Assembly: GCF_000381045.1 (NCBI RefSeq)
Contig: NZ_KB905731.1
Location: 58,969 to 122,968, forward strand
Direction: 5' to 3'
Source: Thermus scotoductus DSM 8553
GTDB lineage: Bacteria; Deinococcota; Deinococci; Deinococcales; Thermaceae
Length of the DNA stretch: 64,000 nt
Of the stretch, positions 42,840 to 52,710 are shown piece after piece. The position numbers were made by a program, and so were the translations under genes. The notes beneath the pieces are model-generated. The model was not told where the DNA came from, ran no database searches, and saw only the letters and a program-made list of their open reading frames with translations. Within the stretch, counting starts at the first letter, position 1. Each line of letters starts with the position of its first letter.

Positions 42840-43488
42840 CCTTTAGCAGGATTTCCAGGAACATCTCCCGGGTGAGCCTGCCCGTCTGGGTGTTCTGTCG
42901 GGAAACGTGGTAGCTGGCCAGGAGGTGGCGGCCATCCGGCAGGAGGTAGTGGGCCCCGTGGAAAAAGGGATGGGCGGACTTCTTCATGCCGAAGTGGTCC
43001 AGAAGGGCCTCGAGGGCGATGCGGCCCAAGGCCAGGTAGACCCTGGCCTCCCGAAGGAGCCCAAGCTCCACCCGGGTCCAGGCGCTACAGGCCAGGAGTT
43101 CTTCCCGGGTGGGCTTGTTCTCCGGGGGAGCGCACCGCACGGCGGCGGTGAGGTAGGTTCCGTAGAGCCTTAGGTCGTCGTGGGGCTCGCTTTCCGGATT
43201 GCTGGAGAGGCCCGCCTGGTAGAGGAGGGGGTAGAGGAAGGCTCCGGAGGCATCCCCGGTGAAGGGCCGGCCCGTGCGGTTGGAACCATGGGCCCCGGGG
43301 GCCAGGCCGAAGAGAACCAGGCGTGCCTGGGGGTCCCCGAAACCGGGGACGGGCCTGGCCCAGTAGGTCCAATCCTGAAAGGCGCGGCGCTTTTTCCGCC
43401 CCACCTCTTCCCGGTGGGCCACCAGCCGTGGGCAGCGGGTGCAGGCGGTGAGTTCCTGTTTAAAGGCATCCCACGAGAAAAGATCCAT
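42817..43488 (-). CDS. family 5 uracil-DNA glycosylase (UDGB type, Fe-S)
   Basis: Base-excision repair enzyme removing uracil and related bases. The 223-residue protein carries the Fe-S cysteines (CTRCPRL, and a second pair at RCAPPENKPTREELLAC), the FGLAPGAHGSNRTGRPFTGDASG uracil pocket (named by GLAPGAHGSNRTGRP), LGRIALEALL and the SYHVSRQNTQTGRLT loop. It is very like T. thermophilus UDGB. It is convergent with polX, so two repair genes meet at their 3' ends. Upstream is the hairpin at 43501. Confidence 0.95.
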   Translation of the reverse strand: MDLFSWDAFKQELTACTRCPRLVAHREEVGRKKRRAFQDWTYWARPVPGFGDPQARLVLFGLAPGAHGSNRTGRPFTGDASGAFLYPLLYQAGLSSNPESEPHDDLRLYGTYLTAAVRCAPPENKPTREELLACSAWTRVELGLLREARVYLALGRIALEALLDHFGMKKSAHPFFHGAHYLLPDGRHLLASYHVSRQNTQTGRLTREMFLEILLKAKGLAGL

Positions 43489-43500
43489 CGGCTTATAAGC

Positions 43501-43528
43501 ATAACCCCCGCCCTAGGGCGGGGGTTAT
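43501..43528 (-). terminator. strong hairpin after the acyl-CoA carboxylase gene
   Basis: Thirteen-base perfect arms (ATAACCCCCGCCC and its complement) with a TA loop. On the minus strand it follows the carboxyltransferase stop by about 55 bases and is trailed by GCTTAT. It is symmetric, so it may act both ways. Confidence 0.75.
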
Positions 43529-43584
43529 TGGGCGGGTCAAGCCAGACCCAGACCATGGTCTAGTCCCATTTTAGGCCATGCACC

Positions 43585-45150
43585 CTAAAGGGGTATGTTG
43601 TCGTGCTTCTTGAAGGGGCGTTCCTCTTTCTTGTCCCAGAGCATCCTCAGGTGCTGGTAGAGGATGCGGCGGGTGTGGGTGGGGTCTATGACATCGTCAA
43701 TGTAACCTCGGCCGGCGGCCACCCAGGGGTTGTCAAAGGCCCGGCGGTACTCCTCGATCTTGCGGCGGCGGGTTTCCTCGGGGTTGGGGGAGGACTGGAT
43801 TTCCCGCCGGTAGATGATGTTGGCGGCCCCCTCGGCCCCCATCACCGCCACCGCCGCCGTGGGCCAGGCCAGGACCACGTCCGCCCCCATGTCCTTGGAG
43901 TTCATGGCCAGGTAGGCCCCGCCGTAGGCCTTGCGGGCGATGAGGGTGATCTTGGGCACCGTGGCCTCGGCGTAGGCGAAAAGCATCTTGGCCCCGTGGC
44001 GGATGATGCCCCCATGCTCCTGGGCCACCCCGGGCAGGAACCCGGTGACATCCACCAGGGTGAGGATGGGGATGTTGAAGGCATCCATGGTGCGGATGAA
44101 ACGGGCGGCCTTGTCGGAAGCATTGATGTCCAAGGCCCCGGCCATGAAGCGGGGGTTGTTGGCCACCACCCCCACGGGGTAACCGCCCAGCCGGCCCAAG
44201 CCCACGATGATGTTCCTGGCGAAGCCGGGCTGGATTTCCAAAAATTCCCCGTCGTCCAGGAGGGTCCTGATCACCTGGTGCATGTTGTAAGGCCTTTTGG
44301 CATCGGGATGGACGATGTCCAGGATCTCCGGGGTGGGGCGGAGGGGATCGTCCTTGGGTTCCACCACCGGGGGCTTTTCCCGGCTGTTTTGGGGCAGGTA
44401 CGTGAGAAGCTTCTTGATGAGGTCCAGGACCTCCTGGTCGTTTTGGCCCTCGAGGTGGGCCACCCCGCTTTTCTCCATGTGCACGTCCGCCCCGCCCAGC
44501 TCCTCAAAGCTCACCTCCTCCCGGGTCACGCTCTTGATCACCTCGGGGCCGGTGATGAACATGTAGCTGGTCCCCCGGCTCATGAGGATGAAGTCGGTCA
44601 TGGCGGGGCTGTAGACCGCTCCTCCGGCGCAGGGCCCCAGGATGGCGGAGATCTGGGGCACCACCCCGGAGTAGATGGCGTTGCGGTAGAAGACCTCCCC
44701 GTACCCGGAGAGGCTATCCACCCCCTCCTGGATGCGGGCCCCGGCGGAGTCGTTAAGGCCGATGATGGGAGCCCCCACCTTGGCCGCCAGGTCCATGAGG
44801 CTTGCGATCTTGCGCCCATGCATCTTGCCTAAGGAGCCGCCCAGGACGGTGAAGTCCTGGCTGAAGACGAAGACCAGCCGGCCCCCGATGGTGCCGTAGC
44901 CGGTCACCACCCCGTCCGCCGGAGCCTCAACCCCCTCCATGAGGCCGGTTTCCAGGTGCTCGGCGAAGGGCATGAGTTCCACGAAGCTTCCTGGGTCCAA
45001 AAGGTAGTCTATTCGCTCCCGGGCGGTGAGTTTCCCCTGCTGGTGCTGCTTGCGGATGCGTTCCTCTCCCCCGCCGAGAAGGATTCTTTTCCGCCTTTCC
45101 TCCAACTCAGCCAGTAGCTCATCCAGGATAAGCTTGGCGTTATCGGCCAT
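43585..45150 (-). CDS. acyl-CoA carboxylase carboxyltransferase subunit (PccB/MmdA type)
   Basis: The 521-residue subunit transfers the carboxyl group from biotin to propionyl-CoA or acetyl-CoA. It has the family start LLAELEERRKRILLGGG, KLTARERIDYLLDPGSF, the oxyanion GLNDSAGARIQEGVDSLSGYG region (acyl-CoA half) and LVDVTGFLPGVAQEHGGIIRHGAKM (biotin half; named by its ends). MGAEGAANIIYRREI follows. No biotin carboxylase or BCCP gene is adjacent. The ATG has no Shine-Dalgarno sequence, and TATATC lies 11 bases upstream. Confidence 0.93.
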   Translation of the reverse strand: MADNAKLILDELLAELEERRKRILLGGGEERIRKQHQQGKLTARERIDYLLDPGSFVELMPFAEHLETGLMEGVEAPADGVVTGYGTIGGRLVFVFSQDFTVLGGSLGKMHGRKIASLMDLAAKVGAPIIGLNDSAGARIQEGVDSLSGYGEVFYRNAIYSGVVPQISAILGPCAGGAVYSPAMTDFILMSRGTSYMFITGPEVIKSVTREEVSFEELGGADVHMEKSGVAHLEGQNDQEVLDLIKKLLTYLPQNSREKPPVVEPKDDPLRPTPEILDIVHPDAKRPYNMHQVIRTLLDDGEFLEIQPGFARNIIVGLGRLGGYPVGVVANNPRFMAGALDINASDKAARFIRTMDAFNIPILTLVDVTGFLPGVAQEHGGIIRHGAKMLFAYAEATVPKITLIARKAYGGAYLAMNSKDMGADVVLAWPTAAVAVMGAEGAANIIYRREIQSSPNPEETRRRKIEEYRRAFDNPWVAAGRGYIDDVIDPTHTRRILYQHLRMLWDKKEERPFKKHDNIPL

Positions 45151-45223
45151 ACTGGCCGCATGATATACTAAGAAGCCGGGTTTGCTTTCACGGTAAGGGG
45201 GCCCGGCAGAGGAGGTGAGTGGA

Positions 45224-45646
45224 ATGAAGCGCTGGTTAAGCCTGGTCCTGTTGCTGGTGGTGGCACTTCTTGTGGTATGGGCTGGCTACCAGGGCTATGC
45301 CCGCCTCCGGGCCCTCGAGGGCCAGGTCACCGCCTTGGAAACCCGCCTTCAGGCTCAGGAGCAGGTTCTTAAGGCCCTGGGAGAGCGCGTGGGGAAGGTG
45401 GAGGAGGAAGTCTTTAAGGTACCGTCCCCACCTCTTTCCCTCCCCGAGGTGCCAAAGGCCCCAAGCGCCCCCGCCTGGCCCTATGCGGTGGGCGTGGTGG
45501 TGGCGGCGGTGCTCCTTTTCTTCCTGTTGCAGCTTCTTCGCGGCAACCGGGGCAAGGAAGGGGCCGAGGGGCAGGGATCATCGGGGCAGGAGAACCACGA
45601 GGCCTCCCGTATGGAGAACGAAGGAGCTCCGCCCAAGAAGGAGTAG
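45224..45646 (+). CDS. coiled-coil membrane protein, unknown
   Basis: The 140-residue protein begins MKRWLSLVLLLVVALLVVWAG, an N-terminal signal anchor. A coiled coil follows (ALEGQVTALETRLQAQEQVL, residues ~33-65), then a Pro-rich linker (PSPPLSLPEVPKAPSAP), a second membrane segment (WPYAVGVVVAAVLLFFLLQLL, about 88-108) and a charged tail. I recognise no family. ATG 45224 has GAGGAGGTGAG directly upstream. It is monocistronic, with a strong terminator after it. Confidence 0.7.
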   Translation: MKRWLSLVLLLVVALLVVWAGYQGYARLRALEGQVTALETRLQAQEQVLKALGERVGKVEEEVFKVPSPPLSLPEVPKAPSAPAWPYAVGVVVAAVLLFFLLQLLRGNRGKEGAEGQGSSGQENHEASRMENEGAPPKKE

Positions 45647-45663
45647 GGATGGACTAAAGCTCC

Positions 45664-45694
45664 GGGCGGGCAGGGATTTCCCTGCCCGCCCTTT
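45664..45694 (+). terminator. terminator between convergent genes
   Basis: Twelve-base arms GGGCGGGCAGGG and complement, ATTT loop, then TTTGCT on the plus strand. It ends the 45.2-kb gene and faces the etfA end. Confidence 0.88.
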
Positions 45695-45708
45695 GCTACC
45701 CGCCGTAG

Positions 45709-46650
45709 CTAGTCCTTAAGCTTCTTGACCGCCTGGATCAAGGCGGGAAGCACCTGGTGCACATCCCCCACGATGCCGTAGTCGGCGTGCTTGAAGATGG
45801 GGGCCTCGGGGTCCTTGTTTACCGCCACGATGTACTTGCTCTTGTTCATCCCCGCCAGGTGCTGGACCGCCCCGGAAACTCCCAGGGCAATGTACAGGGA
45901 AGGTTGCACGGTCTTCCCCGTCTGGCCCACCTGTTCGCTATAGGGACGCCAGCCGGCATCCACCACCGCCCGGGTGGCTCCCACAGCCCCGCCCAGAAGG
46001 GCGGCAAGCTCCTCCACCTGCTTGAAGGCCTCGGGGCCACCCATGCCCCGGCCTCCCGTGACCACCACATTTGCCTCGGTGAGGGAGACGCCCTTTTTCT
46101 CCTCCTGCACCCTCTCCAGCACCTCCACGGTGGGAACCGGAGGGATGGGAAGCGCCACCACCTGGCCCGCCTGTTCCAGGGGTTCCGCCAGGGGAGTGGT
46201 GTTGGGCTTCACCGTGAGGACCACGGGAAGCGCGGCCCGCACCTTCTGAGTCACCCGGTTCAGGTAGGCATAGCGGGTGGCATAGACCATCCCCCCCTCG
46301 GCCCAGGACTCCAGGGTGTCCTCCAGGAGGCCGGCCTTCAGGGCGTAGGCCACCCGCCCCAGGTAGGTCCGGCTCTGCCGGGAGGAGGGGGCGACGATGG
46401 CCTTGACCCCGTCCTTGGCGGCCGCCAGCACCCCGGCGGCCCACTTCTCGGGGGTGTAGGGGCCGAGCTCGGCCACGAACAGGGTGGCCACGTGGCCTCG
46501 GGCCTCCTCCACGGGTGCCTGCCCCTCGCTCAAAAGGACCCCAGCCACCTGGGTGCCCAGGGCCTCGGCCAGGGCCCGGGCCCGGGTGAGGGCCTCGAGG
46601 CTCCCCTTCCTCAGCCTGTTGCCGTCGTGGTCCAGAACCACCAGGATCAT
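45709..46650 (-). CDS. etfA: electron transfer flavoprotein subunit alpha
   Basis: FAD-binding subunit passing electrons from acyl-CoA dehydrogenases to ETF-quinone oxidoreductase. The 313-residue protein shows the N-terminal [26 protein letters not shown] and the FAD signature [15 protein letters not shown], then the C-terminal [37 protein letters not shown] and [15 protein letters not shown] motifs. It lies nine bases after etfB, and GGAGGCGGAG precedes the ATG. Confidence 0.96.
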   Translation of the reverse strand: MILVVLDHDGNRLRKGSLEALTRARALAEALGTQVAGVLLSEGQAPVEEARGHVATLFVAELGPYTPEKWAAGVLAAAKDGVKAIVAPSSRQSRTYLGRVAYALKAGLLEDTLESWAEGGMVYATRYAYLNRVTQKVRAALPVVLTVKPNTTPLAEPLEQAGQVVALPIPPVPTVEVLERVQEEKKGVSLTEANVVVTGGRGMGGPEAFKQVEELAALLGGAVGATRAVVDAGWRPYSEQVGQTGKTVQPSLYIALGVSGAVQHLAGMNKSKYIVAVNKDPEAPIFKHADYGIVGDVHQVLPALIQAVKKLKD

Positions 46651-46659
46651 CTCCGCCTC

Positions 46660-47403
46660 CTAGATCACCTTGGCTTCCTCGTGCAGAAGCCGCACCAGTT
46701 CCTCGGCGGCCTGGGCGGGGTCCTTGCCGTCCAGGACCTTGCCCAGGCGGGCCTTTTCCTGGATTTCCTCGGAAAGGAGTTCCACCTTGGGGCTCAGGCT
46801 CACCTGCACCTTGCGGATCTCCTTCTTCTTGGCCTTCATGATGCCGGGCAGGGTGGGGTAGCGGGGTTCGTTCAGGCCTTGTTGCGTGGTGAAGACCGCA
46901 GGAAGCCGCACCCGTACCCACTCCGCGCCCTCGTCCAGGTCGTGCTTGGCCCTGGCGGTTTCCCCTTCCAGCTCGAGGGCCGTGGTCCAGGCCACCACCG
47001 GCACGCCCAGGGCTTCCGCCAGAGCCCCGCCCAGGGCCTGGCTATCCCAGTCCGCCTGTTGCCCGCCCGTGAGGATGAGGGTAGGGGATTCCTCCTTCAG
47101 GATGGGGGCCAGGGCCTCGGCCACGGTCACGGGATCGGCATACCCCTCGTAAACCACGTGGATGCCCCGGTCCATCCCCATGGCCAAGGCGGTGCGGATG
47201 GCTTCCTCGGTGCGCTCGGGGCCGAAGCCCACCACGATGGCCTCGCCCCCGTGCTTCTCCTTTAGGCGAAGGGCTTCCTCCACCCCGTACTCGTCCATCT
47301 GGTCCAGGATCAGGGTGGCCCCGGAAAGATCCACCCGATCCCCCTGGATCCTCAGCCTGCTTTCCCCGTCCGGTACCTGCCTGATGACCGCCACGAACTT
47401 CAT
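46660..47403 (-). CDS. etfB: electron transfer flavoprotein subunit beta
   Basis: The AMP-binding partner of EtfA has 247 residues, starting MKFVAVIRQVPDGESRLRIQGD. It has MDEYGVEEALRLKEKHGG, VVGFGPERTEEAIRTALAMG, the LTGGQQADWDSQALGGALAE signature and the C-terminal LPGIMKAKKKEIRKV recognition loop. It lies ten bases after the acyl-CoA dehydrogenase and has GGAGGTAAGGG upstream of ATG 47403. Confidence 0.96.
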   Translation of the reverse strand: MKFVAVIRQVPDGESRLRIQGDRVDLSGATLILDQMDEYGVEEALRLKEKHGGEAIVVGFGPERTEEAIRTALAMGMDRGIHVVYEGYADPVTVAEALAPILKEESPTLILTGGQQADWDSQALGGALAEALGVPVVAWTTALELEGETARAKHDLDEGAEWVRVRLPAVFTTQQGLNEPRYPTLPGIMKAKKKEIRKVQVSLSPKVELLSEEIQEKARLGKVLDGKDPAQAAEELVRLLHEEAKVI

Positions 47404-47413
47404 CCCTTACCTC

Positions 47414-48559
<1,146 letters not shown>

Positions 48560-48614
48560 AACCTCCTCCTTGGCGGCCTGCCAGGGGTGGGGCCTAGGGC
48601 CCACTCTTTGACCC

Positions 48615-48643
48615 AGTCTAAGATTTTGCCCACCCCCTTGCAA
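48615..48643 (-). promoter_or_regulatory. acd-etfB-etfA promoter
   Basis: TTGCAA (48643-48638) and TAGACT (48620-48615) with a 17-bp spacer on the minus strand. A perfect inverted repeat TCAATG-CTAC-CATTGA (48651-48666) lies just upstream and could be an operator. Confidence 0.8.
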
Positions 48644-48672
48644 CCCCGCCTCAATGCTACCATTGAAGGCAG

Positions 48673-49670
48673 ATGAGAACCTCGGGCCAATTGGAGATCC
48701 TTGGACGTTTTCAGCGAGCCTTATTGAAAGACCTGGAGCCTGTGCAAATACTCCGGAACCTCCTCGAGGTGGCCACGGACGAAGGAGTGGAGCGGGCAGC
48801 CCTCTTCCTCTACCACCGGGAAACCCGGGAGCTGGTGGGGGAGGTGGCCTCGGGCCGGGGCCGCCACTACACGGTTTCCGCCATCGCCCTCCCCCTATAC
48901 GCAAAAGGGCATGTGCAGGAGGCCTTTTTCGCCGAAGGTCCCGTGCGGCGGGGAGAGGAATGGCTTTTGCCGGTGGTGGGGGAGGAGGCCTCGTACTGCT
49001 GGGCCGATCCCGAGGCCCGCTGCACGGTCCGCCCCCGGGCCACTCGGGAGACCCGCTTCCTGGTCTGTCCTAGCTGCGCTTACTTTTCGCCCAAGGGGGT
49101 GTTGAGCCTGGAGGGAGTTCCCCAGACCCTGAGGCCTCTTCTGCCCCTTCTGGCCCAGCTCACGGCCCTGGCTTTGAAAAACGGAGAGCTCCTGTCGGAG
49201 CGAAACCGGGCTTTGGCGGAGCTTTCCCGTCACGCGGAGGCCCTATCCCACGTGAGCGCCTTGGCCCGGGAGGTGGTCAAGGCCCTGGAGCCCGCTGCCG
49301 TGCTGGAAACCCTGGCCCAGGCTCTTTCGGAGCGCTTCGGTTTCTTCCGGGTGACCGTGGCCCTGGTGAAGGGGGAGGAGGGCAAGGATTACCTGGAGGG
49401 CTACCTCACGGTGCGGGGAAAAGACGTGTACTGGACGGAGGGCATCAGCCACATCCGCCTGCCCCTGGCTTCTTCCCCCGCCTCGAGGTGATCCAGAGGA
49501 TGCGGGCCTTGGGCCTTTCCACGCCCATTCTGGCCCTTTCCGCCAGCGTTTCCGAGAAAAGCCGGCGGGAGGCCCTCGAGGCGGGGGCCCAAGCCTTCCT
49601 GGGCAAGCCCTTTGAAACCCAGACCCTGTTGGCCCAGGTGGACCGGCTGTTGGCCCGGGAAGAAGGGTAA
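48673..49670 (+). pseudogene. GAF-domain sensor joined to a receiver-domain tail (deletion remnant)
   Basis: The first frame (48673-49491) encodes 272 residues: a GAF domain, a Cys-containing segment (SYCWADPEARC, VCPSCAYF), a linker helix (LLSERNRALAELSRHAEAL) and the start of a second GAF domain, ending with stray residues after HIRLPLASSP. At about 49470-49490 the sense frame changes. The rest, VIQRMRALGLSTPILALSAS through GAQAFLGKPFETQTLL (named in part), is the C-terminal half of a response-regulator receiver domain with its conserved Lys. No kinase core is present. A hybrid sensor appears to have lost its middle. Confidence 0.75.
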
Positions 49671-49739
49671 TGGGCCTTCGGACGGCCTGAATAGCCTGGG
49701 GCGGGCTGGTGTATACTTATACGCGAAAAGGAGGAAGAT

Positions 49740-50816
49740 ATGAGGCGGAGGCAGTTTCTCAAAGGGGTAGGGGTGGGTTTGGCGGCAAGCCTTTCCTACA
49801 GGGCCTTTGCCCAGGCCGCTCCGCAGGTGCGCTGGCGGCTGGTGTCCAGCTATCCCCGGAGCCTGGATACCCTCTATGGCGGTGCCGAGGATTTGGCCAA
49901 GCGGGTGGCGGAACTCACCGGCAACCGCTTCCAGATCCGGGTTTACCAGGCGGGGGAGATCGTACCGGGGGGGCAGGTGCTGGATGCAGTCCAGCAGGGC
50001 GCGGTGGAGGCGGGCCACACCTATGGCCCCTTCTATGTGGGGAAGAACCCCACCCTGGCCTTTGACGGCGGCGTGCCCTTTGGCATGACCTACCGGCAGC
50101 ACAACGCCTGGATGCGGTATGGGGGTGGTTTGGACCTCCTGCGCGCGGTCTATGCCGACTTCGGGGTGATGCAGTTCCCTGGGGGAAACACCGGGGCCCA
50201 AATGGGCGGCTGGTTCCGCCGCGAGATCCGGACCCTGGCTGACCTAAAAGGGCTCAGGATGCGGATCCCCGGCCTCGGAGGCCTGGTGATGGGGCGGCTT
50301 GGGGTGGTGCCCCAGACCCTGGCCGCCGGGGATATCTACCCGGCCCTGGAGCGGGGCACCATCGACGCCACCGAGTTCTCCGGCCCCTACGACGACGAGA
50401 AGCTGGGCTTTTATAAGGTGGCCCGCTTCTACTACTACCCCTCCTTCTGGGAACCCAGCGCCCAGCTTTCCTTCCTGGTTTCCCAAAGAGAGTGGCAGAG
50501 GCTTCCCAAGGAGTTCCAGGAGGCTTTCCAGGTGGCGGCGGCGGAGGTCAACCTCACCATGATGGCCAAGTGCGATGCCCAGAACCCTCCGGCCCTGAAC
50601 CGCCTTCTCAAGGCGGGGGTGCGCCTGCGCCGCTGGCCTGGGGAGATCATGAAGAAGGCCCTCGAGGAAGCCCGGGCCTTGTACGAGGAACAGGCGGCCA
50701 AGGACGCCACCTACCGCAAGGTGTATTCCGCTTACTGGGCCTTCCGCAACGAACAGTACCGCTGGTTCTCCGTGGCCGAGCTGGGCTATGAGAGCTTCGC
50801 CTTCCCCACGGTCTAA
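49740..50816 (+). CDS. TRAP transporter substrate-binding protein (DctP family)
   Basis: Periplasmic solute receptor of 358 residues with a Tat-type leader (RRRQFLKGVGVGLAASLSY). It has MGGWFRREIRTLADLKGLRMRIPG (named by its second half, the usual Arg-containing ligand motif), DATEFSGPYDDEKLGFYKVARFYYYP and a C-terminal helical half. It resembles the T. thermophilus calcium-lactate TRAP receptor TTHA0766, so an organic acid is likely. TATACT at 49712-49717 and AAAAGGAGG precede it. No DctQ or DctM gene is in the window. Confidence 0.9.
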   Translation: MRRRQFLKGVGVGLAASLSYRAFAQAAPQVRWRLVSSYPRSLDTLYGGAEDLAKRVAELTGNRFQIRVYQAGEIVPGGQVLDAVQQGAVEAGHTYGPFYVGKNPTLAFDGGVPFGMTYRQHNAWMRYGGGLDLLRAVYADFGVMQFPGGNTGAQMGGWFRREIRTLADLKGLRMRIPGLGGLVMGRLGVVPQTLAAGDIYPALERGTIDATEFSGPYDDEKLGFYKVARFYYYPSFWEPSAQLSFLVSQREWQRLPKEFQEAFQVAAAEVNLTMMAKCDAQNPPALNRLLKAGVRLRRWPGEIMKKALEEARALYEEQAAKDATYRKVYSAYWAFRNEQYRWFSVAELGYESFAFPTV

Positions 50817-50820
50817 TACC

Positions 50821-50850
50821 CCCCTGGCGTACGCCAGGGGCCCCCGGGGG
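50821..50850. terminator. double palindrome between convergent genes
   Basis: CCCCTGGCGT followed at once by its complement ACGCCAGGGG, then CCCCCGGGGG and TTTAG. It separates the TRAP receptor from the formate dehydrogenase remnant. Confidence 0.6.
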
Positions 50851-50851
50851 T

Positions 50852-51624
50852 TTAGTCCAGCTTCTCTAGCCGCACCGCGCTCACCTTGTACTCGGGGATG
50901 CGGCTGAAGGGATCCAGGGCGTCCGTGGTGAGGCGGTTGGCGGGGGCCTCTCTGAAGTGGAAGGGGGCGTAGACCACCCCCTCTGGGGTACGGTCTGTGG
51001 CCCAAGCCTTGGCCCGGATCCGGCCCCGGCGGCTCACCACCTGGATGATCTCCCCGTCCCCGATGCCCAGCCTTTGGGCATCCTTGGGGTTTACTTCCAC
51101 CTTGAGCTCCGGATAGGCTTCCTTGAGCTGGCTGTTGCGGCTTAGGGTGCCCCCGTGCCAGCGGTAAAGCACCCGGCCCGCGGAGAGGGTGAGGGGGTAT
51201 TCCTCGGAGGGGGTTTCCGCGGGCGGGGTGAAGTGCACGGGAATGAACCGGGCCCTTCCCGAAGGGGTATTGAAGCTTGAAGTTGCCCGGTTCCGATTCG
51301 TCGGCGTTCACCACCAGATACCTGGGGGACTCCCCCCGGGCCACGGCCCGCATTTTGATGTGGGCGGGAAAGGCGGCTCCTCCCCGGCCCAGGAGCCCAG
51401 CCTCCTCCACGGCCTCGAGGATGGCCTCCGGGGCCAGGAGGTTTTTCAGGACCCTCCGCAAGAACACCAACCCTCCCAGCGCTTCATACTGGTCAAGTTC
51501 CAGGATGGGTTCGGGAGGGAGGAGCCGGTTCCCATACCCTAGGGCGAAGGGAAGGCGAAACTCCCTTCTCCTCGCTTAGGGGAAGGCGGGCATCCAGGAG
51601 GGGGAGGAGGCTTGGCTTTTCCAT
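50852..51624 (-). pseudogene. remnant of a formate dehydrogenase operon: NuoF-like N-terminus joined to a molybdopterin subunit C-terminus
   Basis: From ATG 51624 the frame reads MEKPSLLPLLDARLPLSEEK, then a one-base (+G) frameshift near 51560. The next frame gives ALGGLVFLRRVLKN and the NuoF/FdsB FMN motif LLGRGGAAFPAHIKMRAV and YLVVNADESEPGNFK. At about 51270-51282 this stops. A third frame continues FNTPSGRARFIPVHFTPP, LTLSAGRVLYRWHGGT and EGVVYAPFHF, the molybdopterin-dinucleotide domain of a formate dehydrogenase catalytic subunit, to 50852. Everything between is gone. TAAGCT six bases before the ATG is still a good -10 box. Confidence 0.8.
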
Positions 51625-51659
51625 GCCCTTAGCTTACCTGGCCGAGGGGGCTAGGCGGG

Positions 51660-52703
51660 TCAAAGGAGGCGGAGATGGGGAAAACGGGAGAGGAGGTGGT
51701 TTTGGAAACCTTCCATGCGGTCTTCGGGCACCAGGGCCACCACCGCCCCGCCGAACCCCGCCCCCGTGAGCTTGGCTCCGTAGGCTCCGGCCCTCAAGGC
51801 TTCTTCCACCAGGGTGTCCAGTTCCGGGAGGCTTACCCCATAGTCTTGGGAGAGGGAGCGATGGCTTTGCACCATGAGTTCGCCGAAGGCCCGGGCATCC
51901 CCTCTTCGTAGGGCTTCTACCCCCCTTAGCACCCGGAGGTTCTCCCCCACGATGTGCCGTGCCCTTTTGTCCAAGGGGGAGGGAAGGCTCTCCACCAGGC
52001 AAAGGTCCCCGATGTCCCTAAGGCTTCGCACCCCAAGCCGCCTGGCTGCCTCCTCCGCTTCCTTGCGCCTTTCGTTGTACCCGGCGCTGGCCAGGCGCCG
52101 CTTTAAGCCCAGGTCTAGGACGGCCACCCGGCTCCTTGGAGGAAGGGGTAGGTTCTCGTGTTCCAGGGTCCGGGTGTCCAGGAAAAGGGCCTTGCCCACC
52201 TCGCCCAGGCTGGCGGCCATCTGGTCCATGATGCCGCAGCGCACCCCCACGTACTCCACCTCCGCCTTCTGGCCCAGAAGGGCGATTTCCTTGTCGGAAA
52301 GGGGCAGGTGGTAGAGGAGGCGCAGGGCCTTTAGCGCCGCCACCTCGAGGGCCGCCGAGCTGGAAAGCCCTGCCCCTATGGGGACCCTGCTCCGCACGTA
52401 AAAGCGAGCCCCGGGAACCCCGTACCCCGCCTCCCTCAGGGCCCAGACCACCCCCAGGAGGTAGTCCAGAAAGTCCCCCTGGGCCGGGCTTTCCAAAGGC
52501 CGGGCCCTGAGCTCCCTGAGCGCCTCGCTGTAGGCCTCTACCCGGCCCTCCCCTTTGGCGGCCTCCACCTGGGTGAAGTAGGGGAGGGGGGTGGGAAGGA
52601 CGTAACCCTCCTGATAGTCGGTGTGCTCCCCCAAGAGATTCACCCGCCCCGGGGCCTGGGCGCTGGCCTCGGGCAGGGTGCCGAAGACTTCTTTAAACCC
52701 CAT
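51660..52703 (-). CDS. galK: galactokinase
   Basis: GHMP kinase of 347 residues that phosphorylates galactose at C1. It shows the galactokinase signature APGRVNLLGEHTDYQEGYVL, the ATP-binding GHMP motif VPIGAGLSSSAALEVA, RCGIMDQMAASLG and motif 3 AKLTGAGFGGAVVALV. CATAAT lies six bases before ATG 52703 (GGAGGC between them). galT and galE are not adjacent, so the rest of the Leloir pathway is elsewhere or absent. Confidence 0.96.
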   Translation of the reverse strand: MGFKEVFGTLPEASAQAPGRVNLLGEHTDYQEGYVLPTPLPYFTQVEAAKGEGRVEAYSEALRELRARPLESPAQGDFLDYLLGVVWALREAGYGVPGARFYVRSRVPIGAGLSSSAALEVAALKALRLLYHLPLSDKEIALLGQKAEVEYVGVRCGIMDQMAASLGEVGKALFLDTRTLEHENLPLPPRSRVAVLDLGLKRRLASAGYNERRKEAEEAARRLGVRSLRDIGDLCLVESLPSPLDKRARHIVGENLRVLRGVEALRRGDARAFGELMVQSHRSLSQDYGVSLPELDTLVEEALRAGAYGAKLTGAGFGGAVVALVPEDRMEGFQNHLLSRFPHLRLL

Positions 52704-52710
52704 GCCTCCA

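Noticed and set aside
43501..43528. Perfect 13-bp inverted repeat as an IS end or origin element
   Set aside because: It sits between gene ends with a GC-rich stem and trailing T-rich DNA, as for a terminator, and occurs once.
43603..44832. 409-residue open frame opposite the carboxyltransferase gene
   Set aside because: Antisense shadow with the same biased composition; the PccB-type protein is unmistakable.
45757..47265. 502-residue open frame opposite etfA/etfB
   Set aside because: A shadow frame rich in His/Gly/Leu with no recognisable domain. etfA and etfB explain the region fully.
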